Shown here: positions 50,658-62,480 of the stretch, piece by piece
Position numbering within the stretch: position 1 is the stretch's first letter
How the letters are laid out: every line of letters starts with the position of its first letter
From: Epichloe hybrida
Lineage: Eukaryota > Ascomycota > Sordariomycetes > Hypocreales > Clavicipitaceae
NCBI GenBank assembly: GCA_019022495.1
Contig: JAFEKR010000002.1
Span: 5,394,001-5,458,000 of the forward strand
Direction: 5' to 3'
Length of the DNA: 64,000 bases
The notes under the pieces: generated by a model
Databases searched by the model: none
What the model was told of the DNA's origin: nothing
Seen by the model: the letters and a program-made list of their open reading frames with translations, nothing else
Position numbers and translations under genes: made by a program

Positions 50658-51323
50658 GTACGGATGTCCAAGTCAAAAGTCGTGTCCCCTGCACGCGACC
50701 CTAGTTAAGGATGTAATTAGCTAGCGGGGTCGTAGTCTCACTAGGTAAATTAAATAAGAGGCTTACCTCTTCTCTAGTTCCCCTCTCTTTACCTGCTTTT
50801 ACTACTAGTGCTATAACTATTACTAAAGTTAGCTAGCTTTTACCTTATCTAGCTACTTCCCTTACCTAGCTACTTCTATCTTTACTTATTATATAATAGC
50901 TTAAACCTTAACTATAGCTAAAAATAATTCGCTTAGAAGGGGATAATAACTATTACAAAGGTTATAAAGGTTAAGCTAATAGTTAGAGGGTTTAAAGGGT
51001 TATTTTATAATTAGAGTTTAAAGATAAAGATACTACTACTATTAATAATAATAAAAGAAAGTAGGTTTTTAACCCTTATAAGCTTAATAGTCCTAATAGT
51101 CCTAATAACCTTAATACCTTAGATTCTAGTAATATAAAGGAAGAATCTAATAATAACTAGGATAAGTTACTTTTATATATAGTTTATATAGTAAAAATAC
51201 CTTATTTAATTTTCCTTATATTATTCTAGACTATTTATATGCCTTAGGCTACTACGTTAATGCCTTAGGCCACTCTAGGCAGCAGCATGCAGGGGACACG
51301 ACTTTTGACTTGGACATCCGTAC
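50658..51323. mobile_element. Non-autonomous element with perfect 36-bp terminal inverted repeats
   Basis: Bases 50658-50693 and 51288-51323 are exact reverse complements over 36 bases (outer end GTACGGATGTCC, inner end TCCCCTGCA). The 594-bp interior is AT-rich, nearly free of CpG and rich in TA, CTAG and TTA words, and contains no open frame. This is what a miniature inverted-repeat transposon damaged by repeat-induced point mutation looks like, although the ends themselves are unmutated. I cannot define a target-site duplication. The outer ends merge into ACTCCGTA-type motifs. Confidence 0.75.
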
Positions 51324-51348
51324 GGACTAGTATTGAAAGGATAACAGG

Positions 51349-51373
51349 GTACTCCGTAATCCGTAATCCGTAT
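51349..51373. repeat. ACTCCGTA / AATCCGTA motif cluster
   Basis: One ACTCCGTA followed by two ATCCGTA units in direct succession, just outside the inverted-repeat element. Confidence 0.7.
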
Positions 51374-51392
51374 TGCCGCTACGTTCATCATT

Positions 51393-54085
51393 TCACCCCA
51401 GTCTCTCCTGCATTAATTCCTCCACGCCGCTCTCTTGCAGCTCTGGAATCAACCGCACCAATATGAGCTCCAAGATGCTATACATCAAGTGCTTGTTGCA
51501 GTACCCGTCGCCCAAAACGTTAAGCAAGACTTCTAATTCGTCCAGTATGGCTTCTTCCAGGCCAGGATCCGCATTTCCCATTGCAGCCCACAGCCCGCCA
51601 CCAAAGTATATCCTACCTACGCTAGAGGGCAAGATGGTCTGGATGGCGGCGGCAGCCCGTCTACGGAGAGCCTGGAGCTCTGCATCTGAAGAAGGCGGGG
51701 AGAGGGACGAAGATCCTGGAGCATTGCTGGGGAAGAGGGAGCCCCGGAGTGTCCGGAGGATGGGGGGAAGATGAGAAGCCGAGAACAGGAGTTGGATACG
51801 GTGGGAGAGTAGCCTGTAGAACCGGTGAGCTTGCATGTATCGAACCGTCACGAATTACATGTAGAAAAAAAAGAAGCGCGTGAACTTGAGATGGTGAAGA
51901 AAAGGACATCTTCCGTGACACGTGGGGAAAGGAAACGCGGTGACTCGTCTCGTGCAGTAGCTAGGTTGCGACGAGCTATACATGATCCTGGTGAAGGATG
52001 TGTGGACGGGTTGACAAGGTGTTGTTGTCGTTGAGGCTCTTCGCACAGGTGTTTCTTTATCTCAACGCCACAGGTTGACGACCACTTGATGTGTCAATCC
52101 TAGTGGATAGCTTGGTCCGAGGAGTCCACTAGGCAAGCCTGTAGGAGGAGGGGAGATGTATACATTATTTGCTAATCCTCGAGAACGCTTACAGCCTGCG
52201 GTCAGATGGAAACAGATGGCTCGATTCCCAATACCATTGATACTAACAGGCCTCGGCCGTTGCTCAATTTGGGGTTGCCGCCAAGTTACCGGTGTGACAC
52301 GGCAAAGGCTTCGTCCGCAACAGACCAGGGCAGGAAAGAACGGCAAGTGGCTCTCGTACGGGGATGATGGATTGGCTCGGCCTGGAAAGAACTTGAAGAC
52401 CCCTGGTCCACCTTGGCGCTTCAATTATCTAATTTCGTAGAGGTTGCCAGTATTGGTACACACCAGTATCGAACAATAGCCGCCAGATGCTGAGCTCGAT
52501 GCTCCCCCATTGGCCGGACACTGAATGAATGCATGGCTCGAACAGCGGACTCGACTGAAGAAGCACTTGCTCGAGAGAGTATGAAGCTCTCATCCAGCCA
52601 AGACGTGACTGCGGGCATTTGTGACGACCAAAGCGCCGTCTGCGACCATCCCCGCGCAATGTTGGGCCAAGCTCGGGGCGAGATGTCCCTAGTCAGATCA
52701 ACTTATTTGTTGCGCGAGCCAAGGTGTGTCCGGTGACCCAGTGATCCAGCGGCCATGCGAGGCGAGGCGAGGCGAGGCGAGGCAACGGAAATGTGGAGGT
52801 GGCGGAGGAAGCGTGATTGTGCGTTAAAGCATGAGAGAATGGTTTGCAGAAAATGAGAGAGAGACAAAAATCTAGCCTCACCTATCCAAGACGCCATCAA
52901 GCTTTGCGATCCGGCCGGGACCATGAATTGCCCCAAGTTGTACAAGTGACAACAGACCATTCAGCCATGGCATCCTGGTGCGTAAGTCAATGACATTGCC
53001 CAGGAGTCTCCAGGCACTGAATGAGAGAACTGGAACCTTCTCAATGGTTGAGCCAGCGTCTTTTGACGCGTGGTCTTTGGTCGGTGCAGTCTTTGTCATT
53101 GTCCGCTCACTTGATCCTGCTGCCTTCGATGGCAGTGACGATGACATTATGACAAGATTGAATGTGAAGCGTACTGTTGATATGAAAAGCATCACGAACT
53201 GTATAATGGAAACGAAGAATCCATGAACGGTCCATTTCTTAGAATTGCTCAGATGGCTTTTTGGATTTTGTGAAGATTTTGTCTGTGTGTTGCTCCCCCT
53301 TTTCTCTGTCACAACGCGACCGACTATACAAATAGCCTCGTAAAGCAGCCAGGGTTGAGCTGCTTTGTTCGCGATCACGTTTCCAATGATGAGTTCGGAA
53401 AGGATCTGGCCGACAAGGGCTGCCAGACACGGGTTTTCAAGATCCTCTGTCGGCAATAAAACCGTGAGGACAGCCTGGACAAGCAGTTGACGATACGCCG
53501 CCTCATTTTCGAGCTGTCTGGCGGTTGAATTGGGATCGCCAGGTATCGGCACGGGTGACAAAAGAGGTAGAGGCCAAAGGGCATGATAAGCTTCGCGTCC
53601 GTTTACTGGAAAAGCTTGGGCAAGTTGATCGCGGTGTGTCGACCAGTAGACTGTGTGCATTGTCGTTAGTATAAGTGCGACACACCCATAGTTTATCCCG
53701 ACTTCTCACTGTTGATGTGCTTCTCCAGGACCTCTGGGACTTCATTGAGCATGAGAGTCTCCCAATCTACATGCCGCATCCTTTGTTCCAGCGCCCGCGT
53801 GCAATGCGCTATAATGTGTACAATCTCGGCGACAAAGGTCTCGTCGGGCGTGATTTTTTTGTACCAGGCCTGCACAAATTCCCGCAGTATAATGGCCAGA
53901 AAGGCGTAAAGCTGTAGATCAACATCATTTCGGCTTGTCAGAGGCGGCAAGAGCTCGTCAATGGGCGTTTGTGAGTCCCGCCCTTTGTCGCCTGCTTCCT
54001 GAGGAAGGAGGATCTTGCGGATGAGAGCTTCGGTCGCGCGATCAGATAGCGGGTCAACGGTAGGCGGACGATTATTTCGACGCAT
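51393..54085 (-). CDS. PXA-domain membrane protein
   Basis: Exons 54085-53710, 53650-52882 and 51813-51393 give 521 aa. The start MRRNNRPPTVDPLSDRATEA fits fungal PXA proteins. The PXA domain runs from the N-terminus to about residue 220 and includes LQLYAFLAIILREFVQAWY, then ALEQRMRHVDWETLML and WSTHRDQLAQAFP. A hydrophobic stretch (FVSIIQFVMLFISTVRFTF) may be a membrane segment. The C-terminal block (SHLPPILRTLRGSLFP, then YCNKHLMYSILELILVRLIP) is the conserved partner region. PXA domains occur in sorting-nexin-related proteins of the endosome and ER. Exons 2 and 3 join as LDR-LLSHRIQ with matching phase, but across a 1,068-nt intron, far longer than any other here. The gene has no PX domain, so it is not a full sorting nexin. 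Confidence 0.85.
52757..52781. repeat. (GCGAG)5 tandem repeat
   Basis: Five perfect 5-base copies within the long intron of the PXA gene. Confidence 0.9.
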
Positions 54086-54822
54086 TGCTGGAGCCGCAAC
54101 AGGGGCAGAAGATGAACTTCAGACCATCGGTTTTGTCTCGTGGAACGCCGAGTTGCGAGGAGAAGACCCGAGGGGCATGCTAGATGGAAGCAGGCTCGGA
54201 GCTGCAAATGCAGAGAGACTGGTGTTGCGCCAAAGCTTCACGGCAGGTGAATTGCCGCCGTGTCGTCCAAGCTATCGTAGGTGTTTCTTGTGCTCTGACC
54301 GTGTGGTTGGTAAACAAACGTCTTGTTTCCGTCGTGTGTCGTCCTGCGTTATCCTGTTGTCATCCTGTTGTCATCCTGTTGTCATCCTGTTGTCATCCTG
54401 TTGTCGTCCTGTTGTCGTCCTGTGTCGTCCTGTATCGTCACCGCTCGTCGTCGTGTTCGCGTTGGGCAATGAACCTGAACCGTGTAACCGTGCGCGTTGT
54501 CTGCAGCCTGCAAGCCCCAACGGCCCAACGGCCCCTGCAGGCAGATGCAGCGCTGACACCCGCGCCACGTGCACCAACAAGCTTCCCGCTGATAGCAACA
54601 GCGCTCTTTGCTCTTTGCTGCATTGAATAAATACACATTTTGCAGAACTGCCCAGAATTTAACTTTTGGCGACTGAACTCTATACGATGTCATGCAGCCG
54701 AGGCAAAAAGGAAGCTGAAAATGGTCTTGTCTACTTGCTAGTCGCAACGTCATTGTACATGCAAATTTACACTACGAGTACACAGCCCCTCCATACATCG
54801 ATCGCTCCTTGCGTCTACGCGT
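54086..54822. other. Region between PXA gene and MSS51
   Basis: 737 bp between two minus-strand genes. It carries an 11-base minisatellite and otherwise shows no gene. It should hold the PXA promoter and the MSS51 3' end. Confidence 0.55.
54351..54433. repeat. 11-bp minisatellite (ATCCTGTTGTC)
   Basis: About seven head-to-tail units. The first five are nearly identical and the later ones drift (GTCCTGTTGTC, GTCCTGTGTC, GTCCTGTATC). Non-coding. Confidence 0.88.
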
Positions 54823-56483
54823 CTACACATCTTTTGTTGTTGCTTCATATCTGCCAGGATGTTAGTTTAGGGCTCGCCTTGTCAGAGGTATTGGCGGCAG
54901 TCTAGGGTATCAGTGACATACCTCTTGCCTCGGAAGGCCCATACTCCCCAGTTGCCGCAGCTAATGTCTTGGGGGTCCATGTCATTCAAATCCCATCTCA
55001 AACTCCTGAAGATGTTTTCGCCCGGCTCCAGGAGGACATCAAACTCTCCACCGGACTTCTTACGCACCCATTCGACATCTCGCTCGAGATCATACTGAGT
55101 ATACCCTGTCGAGATGATCGGCACCTTGGTCTCCAGAAGAAGTGGTAGAGTCTCTTCCCACTCATGACTGCTTGCCGGGTGACCCAGACCTGGGTGGAAC
55201 AAGACAAAGCAATCAAAGTATGGATCATATGGTGCGAAATGTCCGGTCTTGTGGATGGTGTCATAGTAGTCGACGATCGTGCTAATCTTCATCTTGTACC
55301 AAACACGGTCCTCAACAACGGCGCCGAATGGATTTGAGGGTGTGCGTTCGGGTAGTGGAAACTCGTCATCTCGATTAGCCATACTCTCGGGCCCGATAAA
55401 TAGCAGATGAAGTCGAGACTCGGGAAAGAGATGAGCAAGTTGTACCCAAGCAGCTCGAGGGAGTGATGATTCAGCTCGAGCGCCGAGGATGAAAACTCTC
55501 ACAGGAGGGGGCTCGGGCCGAAGCTCATTCACACCGGCACCGCGTCCAGCTTTTGGAGGATGCAGGTTATATCTCAAAGCTATCTTACATTAGCCATAAT
55601 GCGATTGATCGTGGGCCAAAGTGACCAAAGGGATTAAAGGGACCGAAGGGCACTGACCGCTGAAGCTCTTCAGGCCCTCCACTGTTAGTCGCCCTCCTTT
55701 CTTCATGCTGTATGGGCTAAGTTCGTGCAGAACACTTCCAATAGTAACGGGATATGTGAGAAGTCGTGTAATCTGCCTCATGGAGCGATCAGAGTTCACA
55801 GCCTCAAACTCTCGGGTATACATGAAAGTGTCCCAATTCGTCATGTTCACAGCGGCTTCGTCAAGCTGCAGATCAGGGAGGTTGCCCTCTTGAAAAACAC
55901 GTCCGGACCTGAGGTCATGATCATCCTCATTGATTTGGCGTAAAACATCACAAATCTTCAGGTGCTCCTCGTAGTGATCCATCCAATGTTCTTTACTGCA
56001 GTACACAGGGAATCCGCAATCGGGGCATTCGAAATCGACATGGGCAGGGGGCATGCTTCCGCTGGCTGTCTCCGAGAAATCGGCTTTCGGGGCCACTGTA
56101 GGTAGCTTCGTCGGCTTATGATCGGGGTGAGGACAGCACGCATGCTGCCTCATGAAGGCTGCCCGCAGGCGGAACTCTGGCACTGGCGATGTAGAGAAAG
56201 GATGGAAAAGATCATCTTGACTTAGGCGAAGTATGGATGATGGGGAGGCTTTCCCAGGCGCTGCTGCTTCCGTGCTGGATCTTGTGGTTGAGGTGAAGTT
56301 GCGCGAGCCTGAGGCTGGCTGGTTCTCATTCGATGGAGTCGCCCGCGTCGTGCTGAGCAATGCACAGTTGGCAGCATGTCGAAGAGATGCCTGCCCGGGC
56401 CATCGTAGCGGAGTCTGTCGATAAAGGGATGCTGAACAGCGGCCGCAAAGACTGGAGGCCACTCCGCGCAACGTTGGCTTCAT
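54823..56483 (-). CDS. MSS51: Mss51-type COX1 translational activator
   Basis: Exons 56483-55658, 55579-54922 and 54850-54823 give 503 aa. The start is the ATG of MKPTLRGVASSLCGRCSAS; the frame continues upstream but without another ATG. The Arg/Ser-rich, acid-poor N-terminus is a likely mitochondrial presequence. A zinc-binding region (HACCPHPDHKP, then FECPDCGFPVYCSKEHWMDH near residues 120-185) is the MYND-like finger of fungal Mss51. Later motifs YDTIHKTGHFAPYDPYFDCF, LETKVPIISTGYTQYD and NWGVWAFRGKRYE are also typical. Mss51 activates translation of mitochondrial COX1 mRNA and couples it to cytochrome oxidase assembly. The last exon codes for ten residues ending in TTKDV; its intron has a CTAAC branch. 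The gene shares a 284-bp promoter region with RSE1. Confidence 0.93.
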
Positions 56484-56767
56484 TGTTGGATACAAACGCA
56501 CTGCAATCGACGGCCGTTCTCAATTCCAGCTTCCAGGTGATGTCTGATGGGGCAGATTATTTTTGGAGAAGCTCAGGTCCCACTCTCAATGCGCCGCATT
56601 AATAGTTCCTCCACCAGGCCGACCACCAACACGTCTGCCACAAGGTAGAAGTTTTGCAGCTTGTTCCCGCTCCAACATGGGATATTTAAAAACTTCCACC
56701 AGGACGCTCCCACCGGCCATTCAAGCCTCGTAAAGCCGCGCAGGCTGGACTGCGCCCAGATTGGATC
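56484..56767. promoter_or_regulatory. Bidirectional promoter region, MSS51 / RSE1
   Basis: Only 284 bp separate the start codons of two divergent genes, so both promoters and leaders must be in it. No TATA box stands out for either direction. The arrangement may allow joint regulation. Confidence 0.6.
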
Positions 56768-59700
56768 ATGGCGACTACTTCGAACATGTTCCTGTATTCG
56801 CTGACAGTCCAGCCACCGAACAACGTCGCTCAAGCGGTGCTGGGCCAGTTTGCAGGGACCAAGGAGCAGCTCATCATAACAGGCGCGGGCTCGCAGCTGA
56901 CGTTGCTGCGACCTGATCCTTCCTTGGGCAAGGTCACGACTGTTTTATCCCACAACATATTTGGGATAATTCGATCTCTCGCATCTTTTCGGCTGGCCGG
57001 TAGTAATAAAGGTACGTCACTTCTGCATTGTCCAATGTCATGATTCCACGTCACGATCCCAGCTTGATTTTTCATTGCAAATCCATAGCAGGTTGTTCAT
57101 TCGCTTACGGTGTTTGCTTCTTGAAGATTACTTGATTCTTGCCACCGACTCTGGGCGAATCACAATCATCGAGTATCTGCCTGCCCAAAATCGTTTTTCT
57201 CGATTGCATTTGGAAACGTTCGGCAAATCTGGCGTGCGGCGAGTGATACCCGGGGAATATCTCGCTTGTGACCCCAAGGGTCGAGCTTGCTTGATTGCTT
57301 CCACCGAGAAGAACAAACTCGTCTATGTGTTGAACCGGAGTGCACAGGCAGAGTTGACGATATCTTCGCCCCTTGAGGCTCACAAACCCGGCGTGCTGGT
57401 TATTGCAATGACAGCGTTAGATGTGGGATACGCGAATCCTGTTTTTGCTGCACTTGAGATTGATTATTCAGAGGTTGATCAGGACGCTACCGGCCAAGCT
57501 CTTGAAGAAGTCGAAACTCAGTTGGTTTACTATGAGCTCGACTTGGGTCTGAATCATGTCGTTCGAAAATGGTCAGAACCTGTGGACCCCACTGCATCTA
57601 TCTTGTTTCAAGTACCTGGTGGCAACGACGGCCCCAGTGGGGTTCTTGTCTGTGGCGAGGAGAGCATCACCTATAGACATTCAAATCAAGATGCCTTCCG
57701 TGTCCCGGTTCCCCGGAGAAAAGGCGCCACAGAGGACCCTTTGCGGAAACGCACTATTGTGTCCGGTGTAATGCACAAGCTAAAAGGCAGTGCTGGTGCG
57801 TTCTTCTTTCTATTACAAACCGAGGATGGTGATTTGTTAAAGGTCACCATCGATATGGTTGAAGACGAGGAGGGCAACCCGACTGGTGAAGTGAGGAGGC
57901 TCAAGATCAAATATTTTGACACCGTCCCAGTCGCGACTAGTCTTTGTATCCTGAAGAGCGGGTTCCTATATGTTGCCAGCCAATTCGGCAATTTCTCCTT
58001 TTACCAGTTTGAGAAACTAGGCGACGATGACGCCGAACTTGAATTCAGCAGCGATGATTTCCCTGTGGATCCCCAAGCCTCATATGATCCAGTTTACTTT
58101 TATCCTCGTCCAGCCGAAAACCTAGCCTTGGTAGAGAGCATTCCCTCGATGAATCCGCTGATGGATTGCAAAGTTGCCAATTTGACCGGCGAGGATGCGC
58201 CGCAGATTTACACCGTTTGCGGCAATGGCGCACGAAGCACCTTCAGGATGTTGAGACATGGCCTGGAAGTGAACGAGATTGTGGCCTCCGAATTGCCAGG
58301 CATTCCGTCAGCAGTATGGACTCTGAAACTCAACAGAGGCGAACAATATGATGCGTATATTGTCTTGTCATTTACCAACGGCACGCTTGTCCTCAGCATT
58401 GGTGAGACAGTCGAGGAGGTGAGCGATTCTGGGTTCTCCACCAGCGTGCCGACATTAGCAGCTCAACTTTTGGGTGACGATGGCTTGATCCAAGTTCACC
58501 CGAAAGGCATACGACATATCCGCAATGGCAAGGTCAATGAATGGGACGCTCCTCAACATCGTTCCATCGTAGCAGCATCTACGAACGCTCACCAAGTTGC
58601 CATTGCACTTAGCTCTGGCGAGATCGTTTACTTCGAAATGGATTCAGACGGCTCGCTTGCAGAGTATGATGAAAAGAAAGAAATGTTTGGCACTGTGACG
58701 TGCCTCAGCCTTGGAGAGGTTCCCGAGGGCCGAGTTCGAAGCTCGTTTCTTGCTGTAGGATGTGACGACTGCACAGTTCGCATTCTCAGTCTCGACCCTG
58801 AGTCGACTCTTGAGAGCAAGTCAGTGCAAGCCTTGACAGCTGCGCCGTCATCGCTTGCGATTATCGCTATGAATGATTCCTCATCCGGCGGCTCTACCCT
58901 CTACCTTCACATCGGATTGCATTCTGGTGTCTATCTTCGCACAGTTCTTGACGAAGTTACCGGCGAGTTGACAGACACCAGACAAAAGTTTCTGGGCCCC
59001 AAGCAAGTCCGTCTGTTCCAAGTAAATGTTCAGGGAACCACCTGTGTTCTAGGTCTCAGCTCTCGACCCTGGCTTGGATATTCTGACCCGATCACCAAGG
59101 GTTTTGTGGTAACACCTCTCAACTATGTGGACCTCGAATGGGGATGGAATTTCAGCAGCGAGCAATGTGAAGAAGGTATCGTCGGAATTCAAGGCCAGTC
59201 TTTGAGGTTAGTCAAACTTTCGATTTCCATTTCTCACTCATCAGAAGCCGAAATGATGAAAATCTGGGACCTATGCCTACGGGCTATGAGGCCTTTATTA
59301 CGCATTTTTCCAATTGTTCCTACTGAAGCGGCATCTCAATCTTAAATGGCACCTGATTGCACACTCTTGCAGGTGAATGCAGCACTAACAGTGCTAGAAT
59401 TTTCTCAATCGACCGGCTCGGCGATACTTTGACACAAAAGTCCGTGGCCCTGACCTACACGCCCAGAAAGCTCATCAAACACCCGGAGCAGCCACTTTTT
59501 TACACCATCGAGAGTGACAACAATACTCTACCTCCGGATCTTCGAGCTCAGTTGTTGGCTGATCCTGCTGTTGTTAACGGCGACGCAGCAATCTTACCGC
59601 CCGAAGAGTTTGGCTATCCCAGAGGCAACCATCGATGGGCGTCATGTATCAACGTTATAGACCCCACGTCTGAAGAACCGCAAGTCCTCCAAACCATCGA

Positions 59701-60777
59701 CTTTGAAAACAACGAGTCTGCTGTCAGCGCAGCCATTGTTTCATTTGCAAGCCAAGATAATGAGAGTTTCCTCATAGTTGGTACGGGCAAAGACGTGGTT
59801 GTCAACCCTCGAAGCTTCTCAGAAGCATACATCTATGTCTATCGCTTTCAAGAAGATGGGCGAGAGCTCGAGTTCATTCATAAGACGAAAATTGAAGAAC
59901 CAACTTTGGCACTGCTGCCGTTCCAAGGCAAACTCTTGGCAGGAGTTGGCAAAACAATCAGAATTTACGATCTTGGCATGCGTCAAATGCTACGAAAAGC
60001 GCAAGCAGAAGTCGCACCACAGCAAATAGTGTCACTGAACACTCAAGGGAGTCGGATCATCGTCGGCGATGTACAACAAGGCGTCACTTATGTTACCTAT
60101 AAGTCCACAACCAACAAGCTGATACCCTTTGTGGATGACAACACTGCCAGGTGGACAACCTGTACAGCCATGGTTGACTATGAAACGGTTGCTGGTGGAG
60201 ACAAATTTGGCAACATATGGATCGTGAGGTGCCCCACAAAGGCAAGTGAAGAGGCTGATGAAGAGCAGTCTGGATTGCATCTGATGAACGCAAGGAACTA
60301 CCTCCATGGAACATCACAGCGTGTTGATTTAATGTGCCACTTTTACGCTCAAGATATTCCAACGAGCATGGCGAAAACAAGCTTGGTTGTTGGCGGACAA
60401 GACGTGTTATTATGGAGCGGACTAATGGGCACTATCGGTGTATTCATTCCTCTTGTGAGTCGTGAAGATGCAGACTTCTTCCAAAGCCTCGAGCAACATT
60501 TGCGGACCGAGGATCCGCCGTTGGCCGGCAGAGATCATCTCATGTACCGGGGATACTATGCGCCGGTTAAGGGTTTCATTGACGGAGATCTTTGTGAACG
60601 TTATACTCTGCTCTCCAACGATAAGAAGCAGATGATTGCCGGCGAACTGGATCGCTCAGTCCGGGAGATTGAGAGGAAGATTTCCGTACGTTAAAGGAAA
60701 AATTTCCACTCCCCAACACCAGTCCAGTAGCAAGCTAACAGTGTTGCTAGGACATCCGCACTAGATCTGCATTTTAA
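56768..60777 (+). CDS. RSE1: Pre-mRNA-splicing factor Rse1 (SF3b subunit 3)
   Basis: Exons 56768-57011, 57127-59206, 59398-60685 and 60751-60777 give 1212 aa, the usual length. Diagnostic sequence includes [20 protein letters not shown], the join [48 protein letters not shown], the join [11 protein letters not shown] and the ending [11 protein letters not shown]. It belongs to the DDB1/CPSF160 family: three beta-propellers, with the CPSF-A domain in the last third. In SF3b it supports U2 snRNP binding to the branch site. The fourth exon is 27 nt and codes for DIRTRSAF, so a model that stops at 60694 would lose the natural end. The third intron of the set (59207-59397) has an earlier TTGCAG, but only the acceptor at 59397 keeps the frame and the conserved join. 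Confidence 0.96.
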
Positions 60778-60999
60778 GATATGGATGCGTCGATTGAATA
60801 AGACACCATTTGATGCGTTGTATGATATTTTCTGTTAACACGGTACCTAGCTGGGAGGCGGCGTTAGCGGACATGATCTAAAGTCCTTGGCGGACTGGTT
60901 ATTCATGAGTTGAAAAGGTGCCTTTCTAGCACATCCAAGTGTCAAATATAACGACTATAACGACTAATATACACTGTATGATACTGTGCATGCAATGTG

Positions 61000-61890
61000 T
61001 CATTGCGTGCTAAGCCCAAGCCAAAACGAGCCTCGATTCTTGAGCTTCGACGGCGCCTTCGCAGAGCCGTCTTTAGGGTGTTGCCTCTCCCAAGCCTCAT
61101 CACCGAGATACGCCTCTACTGAAGGGCCGAGGTCATAGTCCGACTGCTCGAGGTACAGAACGGCAACGTCATAATCAGACACTTTACAAGATGTCATAAA
61201 TCGCCTGATTTTGCTTTTCCGTATTTCTTCGTCTTCTCCATCTATCGGCCGCGGAGACAGGCTCACTCCGCCTTTGTAGTATCTCCCAGGAATAGAAACA
61301 GTACGTCTCCCTAATAACAGATGATCGCTTGTAATGTTATTGGCTTGCCGAAGAGCCGCCGCGGGAACTCCATACCGAAACGACAGGGAAGTGATGCTAT
61401 CGTGGTCATGATTCAAGAAATGAAGAGTATCATCGACCATACCCTTCTCATTTCCCTCAAAACCTTGCGTCCCCGAGCCCCGAGGATTTGAAGCATCTTC
61501 CCCCGCAAGAGTATATGGTGGCGGAGCAGTAGAGTAGCCGGTTGTGTTCGTCTTGGACAGTGGGACCAGCCTGTAAGAAGGCGGATCTCTAAGACGCTGG
61601 GGTAATGATGTGGGCATGTTGGATATTTGGCAGTATGGGCAATATTCGGCAAACCGGGAATTTCTCTACGCAAAAGAGAACAATCAGCTTGCTGTTTGTA
61701 TTTTTATTTTTATTTTTAATAGATACTTTTCTGGAAGGGAGGTTGGCAGAGAGTGGTGGCGACTTGCCTGGATACATTCGCCACATATGATTCTCCCACA
61801 GCACGAGACAGTCCGATCCTCGGGTGTCTTTTCTGAAGAGATAGAGTGTTGTAGAGGGAGCAAGGTTGCGCAGGTAGAGCAGGATTCCAT
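61000..61890 (-). CDS. Intracellular LysM protein with N-terminal zinc finger
   Basis: Exons 61890-61768 and 61665-61000 give 262 aa. The N-terminus has paired cysteines (C4/C7, C30/C31, C36/C39) and, after the intron, C50/C53 in AEYCPYCQIS, which suggests a zinc-binding fold. A LysM domain follows: LHFLNHDHDSITSLSFRYGV, then AALRQANNITSDHLLLGRRT and VSIPG. The C-terminal block (SKIRRFMTSCKVSDYDVAVL, YLEQSDYDLGPSVEAYLGDE) resembles a UBA-like helix set. There is no signal peptide, so this is not a secreted chitin-binding effector; animal LYSMD proteins are comparable. The intron starts GC: CAG joined to GCAAGT, the strong consensus of GC-AG introns, and ends GCGTAG. Function unknown. It converges on RSE1 with 222 bp between stops. 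Confidence 0.85.
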
Positions 61891-62480
61891 GGCGACTGGT
61901 GGGGGAGGGAGGGGGGGGAATGTACGGTCCTGTGGAAATGTTGCGGTGGTGGCAGTGGTGAAGTGGAAGATAACGAGGACTTGTCTGCGTTGTACGTATT
62001 ACATAGGCGTTGAAGGTCGCATGACCAATCACGTCATGACTTGACCACCCATGTTGGCTATGAGTTGCATGTCGCGGTTCGAACAATCTGTTAGCGTACC
62101 ATACTATATACAATATAGCATGACTGGCTTGACGCCCAATTGACTGTAGCATGAACGAGGCAAGGAAAAAAAAACAGTTGTCGCAACGTGTTGTCTCCAG
62201 ACAACTACACTCATTCCGTGTACATGCTATGAACCATCAGGGGGGGGTGGTTGCTGGACAAGTCATGTGGAGCCCGGTTTTTGGAGCTGGTCCGCCGCGC
62301 CGCCTCTGATGCTTCTCTTTTGCGACAACCTCAACTTACAACCGCCACGACGCCAATGATCCTCAATGTCCCACGAGCAATATCGTCACCCACGAAAACA
62401 ACCAGCGAACAATCTTCTGCCACGTTCTCAAAGAGGGCGTCCTTACCAAAGCTGCATATAGCAGCGCACGAGCCATCACC
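61891..62480. other. Divergent promoter region, LysM / NSRP1-like
   Basis: 590 bp with the promoters of two divergent genes. A GGTTCGAAC near 62078 resembles a tRNA B box but has no A box partner. A G-run lies near 61900-61918. Nothing else seen. Confidence 0.5.

Larger units (their letters stand above)
50247..51392. other. Repeat-rich region between CCA1 and the PXA gene
   Basis: Holds repeat copy 2, then the terminal-inverted-repeat element, then a motif cluster (51349-51373, ACTCCGTAATCCGTAATCCG). No gene. CCA1 and the PXA gene converge here. Confidence 0.65.

Noticed and set aside
62070..62095. GGTTCGAAC resembling a tRNA B box
   Set aside because: The second half of the box does not match, and there is no A box or acceptor stem at tRNA distance.
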